DNA from: Pseudomonadota bacterium
GTDB lineage: Bacteria > Pseudomonadota > Alphaproteobacteria > Rhizobiales > Rhizobiaceae
Length of the DNA stretch: 10,245 bases
Reading direction: 5' to 3'
Assembly (NCBI GenBank): GCA_023433855.1
Contig: JAEYTV010000185.1
Location: forward strand, 1 to 10,245
Shown here: one piece after another, positions 5,692-10,245 of the stretch
How the letters are laid out: every line of letters starts with the position of its first letter
Position numbering within the stretch: position 1 is the stretch's first letter
Made by a program: the position numbers and the translations under genes
The notes under the pieces: model-generated
Seen by the model: the letters and a program-made list of their open reading frames with translations, nothing else
Told to the model about the DNA's origin: nothing
The model's database searches: none

Positions 5692-7143
5692 ATGGAGATA
5701 CATCTTGCTTCGACTCCCTTCGGGAGCCGACCGATATCGCTTGCCCGGTTGGCAGCACATCGAAAGGTACAGGAAAACCGTTCGACCCGAACGGTCGACA
5801 AATGGAAACTCTATCGGGCGATCTGTGAAGCGCGAAAGGCCCTCGGCATCGGCGATCGCTCGCTTGCCGTACTGAATGCCTTGCTCTCCTTTTATCCCCA
5901 CGACGAATTGGCCCCCAACCAGGGCCTCGTGGTGTTCCCGTCCAACCGGCAGCTGTCTCTGCGAGCCCACGGCATGGCCGATGCTACCCTTAGGCGACAT
6001 CTGGCTGCATTGGTGGAATGCGGCCTCATACACCGCCGCGACAGTCCTAACGGCAAACGGTACGCCCACAAGAACAGGAGCGGCAAGGTCGAGGAAGCAT
6101 TCGGCTTCAGCCTGGCGCCCCTCCTGGCGCGTTGCGACGAACTGGAGCGCGCCGCCGAGAGCCTTCGTACCGACATGATCGAGCTCAAACGCTTCCGCGA
6201 GCAGATAACCCTTCATCGCCGGGACCTCAGCAAGCTCCTCGAGGCCGCGGCCCAACATCAGCCGGACGAGCAACTGCAATCACTGCATGTGCAGTTTCGC
6301 GAGCTCGTGTCCACCATTCCCCGGCGTGCGGACCGGGCGCAACTCCGGGATCTCGCGCACCAGTTCGCCCGACTCCGCGCTGAAGCAGATATCTATCTGT
6401 TATCCCTCGATAAATTCGAACAGATGAGCGGCAATGACTGCTACGATGAGCGGCAGCATAAAGAATCACACACCGAATCCATTTCTGATTCTGAATCGGA
6501 CCGCATCAAACAAACGTCCACCAACTGCGATGACCTGCGCCCCGCCCTTCCCCCGAGGTACACCGTCGATCTCGTTCTGAGAACGTGTCCGTCCATCCTC
6601 GATTATTCTGCCCGAGGTATTGCCGGTTGGAGCGATCTCGTTACCACAGCCGCTCATGTCGGCCGGTTCCTCGGGATAACACCTTCAACCTATGCCGACG
6701 CCGTGCAATCCATGGGCTCCGAGATCACAGCGATCGTCATCTCCTGCATCCTTCAACGCCACGAGCAGATCACCAATCCAGGCGGATATCTCCGGATCAT
6801 CGCCGCAAGAGCACGCGCCGGGCAGTTCTCGCCTGCTCAGATTCTAGTGGCGACGTCCAAGACGACGCTGTTACGTGCCAAGGCGACATCAGGGCTCTCA
6901 TCGGCAGACCCCGAAGTGCAGATCCGGCCAGACAACAAACCGATCAGGGGCGCTGACGTCCAGGAACAGCCGAATGGACGCACTCGGCGTCGTCCGCGTC
7001 CTCCATGCGATCCCAATCCAACGGCAGGCCCCGTCGAAGGTTCACCGCATCATCAATGCGAGGAGAATACGAGAGCTGCTAATCTTCCTGGTACTCAATG
7101 CGGTCACGGGCCACGAGTTTCAAGGAGCGATCGCTCTGGATGA
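5692..7143 (+). CDS. repC: RepC, replication initiator protein
   Basis: RepC is the essential initiator of repABC replicons and binds an origin inside its own gene. The N-terminal part (STPFGSRPISLARLAA, then the winged-helix region to about 160, with NRQLSLRAHGMADATLRRHL) is classic RepC. A variable Ser/Asp/Glu-rich linker lies at about 255-275, and the C-terminal domain (about 285-385) contains GIAGWSDLVTTAAHVGRFLGI and GGYLRIIAARARAGQFS. I chose ATG 5692 because MEIHLASTPFG aligns with usual RepC starts; an in-frame TTG at 5677 would add five residues. The frame gives 483 residues, whereas RepC usually has about 400-440 and ends soon after the FSPAQILVA region (about residue 387). The remaining tail of about 95 residues is Pro/Arg-rich and overlaps the opposing lipoprotein gene by 65 bp, so a shifted or lost stop is possible. 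Expression is controlled by the ctRNA. Confidence 0.93.
   Translation: MEIHLASTPFGSRPISLARLAAHRKVQENRSTRTVDKWKLYRAICEARKALGIGDRSLAVLNALLSFYPHDELAPNQGLVVFPSNRQLSLRAHGMADATLRRHLAALVECGLIHRRDSPNGKRYAHKNRSGKVEEAFGFSLAPLLARCDELERAAESLRTDMIELKRFREQITLHRRDLSKLLEAAAQHQPDEQLQSLHVQFRELVSTIPRRADRAQLRDLAHQFARLRAEADIYLLSLDKFEQMSGNDCYDERQHKESHTESISDSESDRIKQTSTNCDDLRPALPPRYTVDLVLRTCPSILDYSARGIAGWSDLVTTAAHVGRFLGITPSTYADAVQSMGSEITAIVISCILQRHEQITNPGGYLRIIAARARAGQFSPAQILVATSKTTLLRAKATSGLSSADPEVQIRPDNKPIRGADVQEQPNGRTRRRPRPPCDPNPTAGPVEGSPHHQCEENTRAANLPGTQCGHGPRVSRSDRSG
6388..6520. other. Candidate replication origin region (oriV) within repC
   Basis: Origins of repABC replicons are known to lie inside repC, in a locally AT-rich segment. 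The part of repC coding for the inter-domain linker is visibly richer in A and T than its surroundings. It contains an 11-bp direct repeat GATGAGCGGCA at 6423-6433 and 6445-6455 (period 22, about two helix turns), followed by a tandem TTCTGA pair (6483-6494) overlapping GATTC-T-GAATC. Location is inferred from family knowledge and base composition; no exact boundaries are claimed. Confidence 0.4.
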
Positions 7144-7336
7144 TATAGCGTTCGCCCCACTCCTGTCCGAACTGGTCGCGAAACCGGTTGGTCACCGTGC
7201 TGCCGACCGGCGCTTTGCTGAGGCCAGAAGGTTGCCCACCATAGGTGATGCTACCGCGGACAGGCTCGAGCCCGGTTGAGGCATTGGTACAACCCGCAAG
7301 CGTCACTACCAGGGAGGAGATCAAGATCAGCTTCAT
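7079..7336 (-). CDS. Small predicted lipoprotein of unknown function
   Basis: 85-residue protein that I do not recognise as a named family. It begins with a short signal peptide and a lipobox LAGC (residues 13-16, lipidated C16), so it is probably anchored in a membrane facing the periplasm. The mature part is small, polar and contains VGSTVTNRFRDQFGQEWGER and a SLKLVARDRI segment, suggesting a compact beta-rich domain. The frame is open further upstream to 7474, but ATG at 7334-7336 is the better start: it gives the signal peptide directly and has GGGAG 8 bases upstream. It is divergent from minC and converges on repC, overlapping the 3' end of the long repC frame by 65 bp. Small lipoproteins of this kind are common in rhizobia; any link to the Min system or the replicon is only positional. 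Confidence 0.75.
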   Translation of the reverse strand: MKLILISSLVVTLAGCTNASTGLEPVRGSITYGGQPSGLSKAPVGSTVTNRFRDQFGQEWGERYIIQSDRSLKLVARDRIEYQED

Positions 7337-7626
7337 TCCGTTGGCTCCCGAGTTTGTATGGGATGAGAATATAAGCAACATGACGGCACCAGGAGAGATC
7401 ATTCCAATCGGCGCATCGAGAATGCACATGTCGCTGACTCCCGAACGGAATGGTCCCCGTTTTGTTCGACGCATGTCGCGAGACTACGCCTGAGCGTCGT
7501 ATCAACCAGTGCGCGGCATCGTCGGCCCGTCGGGAGGCATGGTCACATATCATCCTTCAAGCTGGCGGATGGCCGTGCAGGTCTGAGCCAGAAATCCTAA
7601 CGAACCAGCGATCCTGCGGACAGGCA
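7337..7626. other. Intergenic region between the lipoprotein gene and minC
   Basis: Divergent upstream region of the lipoprotein gene and of minCDE. I see no coding potential. A TATATT on the minus strand (7368-7373) could be a -10 box for the lipoprotein gene, but no good -35 lies at the right distance. The minC control elements follow immediately to the right. Confidence 0.4.
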
Positions 7627-7641
7627 TTAACTATTTGTTAA
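7627..7641. promoter_or_regulatory. CtrA-type binding site upstream of minCDE
   Basis: TTAA (7627-7630), seven bases, TTAA (7638-7641) is a full match to the CtrA box TTAA-N7-TTAA of alphaproteobacteria. The half sites sit within the larger inverted repeat TTAAC-N5-GTTAA. The right half overlaps the proposed -35 box of the minC promoter. The min locus has been reported as a CtrA target in Sinorhizobium, so cell-cycle control of division-site placement is likely here. Whether CtrA activates or represses cannot be read from this. Confidence 0.72.
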
Positions 7642-7663
7642 CCATACCGACGCTAGAGATAAT
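7635..7663 (+). promoter_or_regulatory. Promoter of the minCDE operon
   Basis: TTGTTA (7635-7640) and GATAAT (7658-7663) are separated by 17 bp (4/6 and 5/6 to the sigma-70 consensus). Predicted transcription starts near 7670, leaving a leader of only about 13 nt before the minC ATG, consistent with the poor ribosome binding site there. The -35 box is overlapped by a CtrA-type site. Confidence 0.65.
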
Positions 7664-7682
7664 CAACGATTTCTTCACGTAG

Positions 7683-8411
7683 ATGACCAAAGTGCTAACT
7701 GACGCTCGCTCGATCCGCATAAAGGGCCGCTCCTTCCTTGCAGTGGTCCTGTCTCCCGAATTGCCGTTTGACGATTGGTTTGCGAGGCTCGACGATCTCG
7801 CAGCCCGTTCGGCCGGGTTCTTCCTCGGGCGGCCGGTTGTGCTGGACGTTATGGATCTGCCGCTTGACCGTCGCCAGATGAAGGAATTGTTGGGTGCGTT
7901 TTCGGACCGCAAGGTCAGCATCATGGGCATCGAGGGCGCCCGTCCTTCGGCTCTAGAGCCCGGCATGCCCCCCGTGTTGAGGGGAGGGCGGCCAGTCTCC
8001 GATGAGGCGATTGCCAAGGAGCCGGTCGTAGAGATTGCCAACAACCAGCCGAAGCCCGCTGCGGCGGACAACCGGCAGAGCCTGCAGTCGATCATTATGC
8101 GCGAGCCTATCCGGTCCGGGCAGTCGATCATCTTCCCGGAAGGGGATGTCACGGTGATCGGTTCGGTAGCATCCGGTGCAGAGGTCATCGCCGGAGGCTC
8201 GATCCATATCTACGGCACCCTGCGTGGACGAGCCATGGCCGGTTCGGTGGGCAATGCTTCCGCCCGGATTTTCTGCCGCAAACTGGAGGCGGAGCTTGTT
8301 GCCATCGACGGTGTCTACAAGGTTGCCGAAGATATGGCGTCTGAACTGCGAGGAAAATCGGTGCAGCTGTGGCTGCAGGATGACACGATCATGGCAGAGA
8401 CAATCATCTGA
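7683..8411 (+). CDS. minC: Septum site-determining protein MinC
   Basis: 242 residues; inhibitor of FtsZ assembly that, with MinD, blocks division away from midcell. The N-terminal MinC_N domain (about 5-100) begins with the rhizobial MTKVLTD...SIRIKGRSFLAVVLSP form and contains FFLGRPVVLDV and a SIMGIEGARPS stretch. A variable Pro/Ala linker spans about 105-137. The C-terminal beta-helical domain (about 138-240) carries the family signature GDVTVIGSVASGAEVIAGGS followed by IHIYGTLRGRA. It starts at ATG 7683 with only a weak upstream ribosome binding site, but the N-terminus is what the family shows and the predicted leader is very short. First gene of minCDE; minD follows after 32 bp. Intact, with nothing odd. 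Confidence 0.97.
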   Translation: MTKVLTDARSIRIKGRSFLAVVLSPELPFDDWFARLDDLAARSAGFFLGRPVVLDVMDLPLDRRQMKELLGAFSDRKVSIMGIEGARPSALEPGMPPVLRGGRPVSDEAIAKEPVVEIANNQPKPAAADNRQSLQSIIMREPIRSGQSIIFPEGDVTVIGSVASGAEVIAGGSIHIYGTLRGRAMAGSVGNASARIFCRKLEAELVAIDGVYKVAEDMASELRGKSVQLWLQDDTIMAETII

Positions 8412-8443
8412 GCCGCACATCGGCCGGGTAACAGGAGAGAAAG

Positions 8444-9259
8444 ATGGGGAAAGTCATCGTAGTTACGTCAGGCAAAGGTGGGGTTGGCAAGACGACCTCG
8501 TCCGCTGCGTTGGGGGCTGCCCTAGCGCAGAAAGGAGAACGCGTGGTCGTCGTCGACTTCGATGTCGGGCTCCGTAACCTTGATCTTGTCATGGGTGCCG
8601 AACGTCGGGTCGTTTACGACCTCATCAACGTTGTCCAGGGTGAGGCGAAGCTGTCGCAGGCATTGATTCGGGATAAGCGCCTCGAGACGCTGTTCCTTCT
8701 GCCCGCATCCCAGACGCGCGACAAGGACGCCCTGACAGCCGAGGGCGTCGAAAGGGTGATGGGCGAACTGAAGCGGGTCTTCGACTGGATCATCTGCGAC
8801 AGTCCCGCCGGTATCGAGCGCGGTGCCACGCTTGCCATGCGTCACGCCGATATCGCCGTCGTGGTCACCAATCCGGAAGTGTCCTCCGTGCGCGATTCAG
8901 ACCGGATCATCGGTCTGCTCGATTCCAAGACGCTGAAGGCCGAAAACGGCGAACGGATGGAAAAGCACCTGCTTTTGACCCGCTATGACGCAAATCGCGC
9001 TGAGCGGGGCGACATGCTGAAGGTTGACGACGTTCTGGAGATCCTCTCCATCCCGTTGCTTGGCATCGTGCCGGAGAGCATGGACGTCCTGCGCGCTTCC
9101 AACATCGGAGCGCCGGTAACGCTGGCAGACGCTCGCAGTGCGCCGGCTCAAGCCTATTTCGATGCAGCGCGCCGCCTGGCAGGTGAAGCGCTGCCGGTTG
9201 TTATCCCGGGCGAGAAGCGGGGTATCTTCGGCAAGATTTTCGGAAGGAAGGCCGCATGA
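8444..9259 (+). CDS. minD: Septum site-determining ATPase MinD
   Basis: 271 residues, the standard length. MinD is a membrane-associated ATPase that recruits MinC and is released by MinE. The deviant Walker A motif KGGVGKT (11-17) has the signature lysine K11 and K16. [12 protein letters not shown] block (38-48) carries the catalytic aspartates, the Walker B-type block reads [15 protein letters not shown] (around residues 114-128), and the C-terminal amphipathic membrane-targeting helix is seen as [14 protein letters not shown]. The ATG at 8444 has AGGAGA 5 bases upstream. It lies 32 bp after minC, and its stop overlaps the minE start (ATGA), pointing to translational coupling. Confidence 0.98.
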   Translation: MGKVIVVTSGKGGVGKTTSSAALGAALAQKGERVVVVDFDVGLRNLDLVMGAERRVVYDLINVVQGEAKLSQALIRDKRLETLFLLPASQTRDKDALTAEGVERVMGELKRVFDWIICDSPAGIERGATLAMRHADIAVVVTNPEVSSVRDSDRIIGLLDSKTLKAENGERMEKHLLLTRYDANRAERGDMLKVDDVLEILSIPLLGIVPESMDVLRASNIGAPVTLADARSAPAQAYFDAARRLAGEALPVVIPGEKRGIFGKIFGRKAA

Positions 9260-9516
9260 GCATCCTCGGTCTGTTTCGCAAACAACGGTCAGCCCCAATG
9301 GCTCGAGAGCGCCTTCAAGTGCTTCTCGCCCATGAGAGGTCGTCGACCGGTTCTGACTTGGTGTCGGTGCTGCGGGAGGAAATCCTCGCAGTGATCGCCA
9401 AGCACGTGGAGCTTGACCACGACAAGGTCAGGGTCAAGCTGGACCGGGACGAGAACGTGTCGATCCTGGAGATCGACGTGGAGATCCCACGGGACGCCAG
9501 CTTGCAGGCTGCCTGA
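9256..9516 (+). CDS. minE: Cell division topological specificity factor MinE
   Basis: 86 residues, close to the 88 of the E. coli protein. MinE stimulates the MinD ATPase and drives its removal from the membrane, confining MinCD to the poles. The short amphipathic N-terminus (MSILGLFRK) is the membrane-targeting part. Residues about 16-28 ([13 protein letters not shown]) form the MinD-contacting anti-MinCD segment, and residues about 35-80 the topological specificity domain, with [19 protein letters not shown]. The start overlaps the minD stop by four bases, with a GGAAGGAAGG ribosome binding region inside the minD end. Last gene of the operon. Confidence 0.97.
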   Translation: MSILGLFRKQRSAPMARERLQVLLAHERSSTGSDLVSVLREEILAVIAKHVELDHDKVRVKLDRDENVSILEIDVEIPRDASLQAA

Positions 9517-9647
9517 AGGGCGAGGCCCAGGCGGTATACAGAGGCCGCCCGAGATGCGAATGCGTCGGCCGTTGTTGCTCGATCGGCAACTGCCGGCGCA
9601 ACTATTTCCCTATCTCTGACAGGCCCCTTCGACAAGAAGGGCTTGCT
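9517..9647. other. Convergent gap between minE and the oxidase gene with weak hairpins
   Basis: Both flanking transcription units end here. A hairpin GTTGC/GCAAC with a 7-base loop lies at 9574-9590 and partly extends outward. A second, CCCCTTC/GAAGGGC with a 5-base loop and one bulged C (9624-9642), lies just after the oxidase stop. Neither has a T tract on either strand, so they are at best weak or factor-assisted terminators. Confidence 0.4.
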
Positions 9648-10245
9648 CTACCCGGCTTGACCCATCTTGCCAGGATTCATGATGGCGAAAGGATCAAGTG
9701 CCTGCTTGATCCTTTTCATGACGTCGACCGCCTCTCCGTGCTCGCGGCGCATGAATTTCAGCTTGGCAAGACCGATGCCGTGCTCTCCGCTTGCGGTCCC
9801 GCCGACCGCCAGCGCACGCTCGACCAGACGGTCTCCAAGCCGTTCGGCTTCAGCTAGATGATCCGGATCCTCCGGGTCGATGAGATAGGCAGTGTGGAAG
9901 TTGCCATCACCGACATGCCCGATGATTTGTCCAGTCAGCGGCGAGTTGTCGATGTCGCGGCGCGCAGCGGAGATGTTTTCGGCAAGGCGGGAAATGGGCA
10001 CGCAGATGTCGCCCGTATAGAGGTCATAACCCGGCCTGATCGCCTTGGTGGCCCAGAACATGTCATGTCGGGCCTGCCATAACCTTGCCCGGTCGTCGGC
10101 GTCCGTCGACCACCGGAAACCTTCTGCACCATGCGCCGCAGTGATCTCGCTGGTGATCCTCGCTTGTTCCTCGACCCAGGAGGTCGTGCCGTGGAACTCG
10201 AAGAAGAGGGTAGGGGCGACGGGAAGGTCGAGACCAGAATAGCTG
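9648..10245 (-). CDS. FAD-linked oxidase of the D-lactate dehydrogenase/glycolate oxidase (GlcD) type, partial
   Basis: C-terminal 198 residues; the gene continues beyond the right edge, so the FAD-binding (PCMH) domain is out of view. The frame is open from the edge to a TAG at 9648-9650. This is the FAD_oxidase_C domain: LFFEFHGT, WSTDADDRARLWQARHD, the metal/substrate-site motif GHVGDGNFH (visible residues 109-117), and GEHGIGLAKLKFM (around 153-165), ending in a family-typical DPFAIMNPGKM. Relatives oxidise D-2-hydroxy acids such as D-lactate or glycolate and pass electrons to a cytochrome or the quinone pool. Substrate cannot be decided from this part. Separate, convergent transcription unit relative to minCDE; adjacency is probably incidental. 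Confidence 0.93.
   Translation of the reverse strand, partial: SYSGLDLPVAPTLFFEFHGTTSWVEEQARITSEITAAHGAEGFRWSTDADDRARLWQARHDMFWATKAIRPGYDLYTGDICVPISRLAENISAARRDIDNSPLTGQIIGHVGDGNFHTAYLIDPEDPDHLAEAERLGDRLVERALAVGGTASGEHGIGLAKLKFMRREHGEAVDVMKRIKQALDPFAIMNPGKMGQAG

Noticed and set aside
1..10245. CRISPR arrays, tRNA or rRNA genes, insertion sequences
   Set aside because: No regularly spaced repeats, no tRNA-like cloverleaf or rRNA sequence noticed, and no transposase or matching terminal inverted repeats recognised.

Overview
This window reads as part of a large secondary replicon (plasmid or chromid) of a rhizobial alphaproteobacterium (Rhizobiaceae: Rhizobium, Sinorhizobium/Ensifer, Agrobacterium or a relative). 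The evidence is a complete repABC replication and partition operon, a DUF1612/helix-turn-helix gene of the rhizobial RHE_PE00001 family, a minCDE operon and high GC content. A repABC operon close to minCDE recalls the conserved p42e-like rhizobial chromids, which carry essential-type genes on a repABC replicon. The genus cannot be fixed from the sequence alone.

Layout, left to right. Positions 1-491 hold no gene I can support. At 492-1625 (minus strand) lies the DUF1612/HTH protein, with inverted repeats in front of its start. Positions 1626-3306 are a long stretch without a convincing gene. It contains two identical perfect 16-bp palindromes of the repABC parS type, a degenerate third site, three copies of an 8-mer, and a candidate repA promoter with a palindrome over its predicted transcription start. 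Positions 3307-7143 carry repA, repB and repC on the plus strand. The repB-repC gap encodes a well-defined antisense ctRNA on the minus strand (promoter, roughly 54-nt transcript, hairpin plus T tract). The repC translation start follows an unusual structured leader. A small minus-strand lipoprotein gene (7079-7336) overlaps the 3' end of the long repC reading frame. Positions 7683-9516 carry minC, minD and minE behind a good promoter whose -35 box is overlapped by a CtrA-type TTAA-N7-TTAA site. A minus-strand FAD-linked oxidase of the D-lactate dehydrogenase/glycolate oxidase type runs off the right edge.

How the parts work together. RepA (ParA-type ATPase), RepB (ParB-type) and the parS palindromes should segregate the replicon and autoregulate the operon. 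RepC initiates replication, probably at an origin inside its own gene, and the ctRNA limits RepC synthesis and so copy number. MinCDE places the division septum, and the CtrA-type box suggests cell-cycle control. The window is mostly a known type of system. The less ordinary points are the repC leader architecture, the long C-terminal tail of RepC, the distant parS pair and the CtrA/min promoter.
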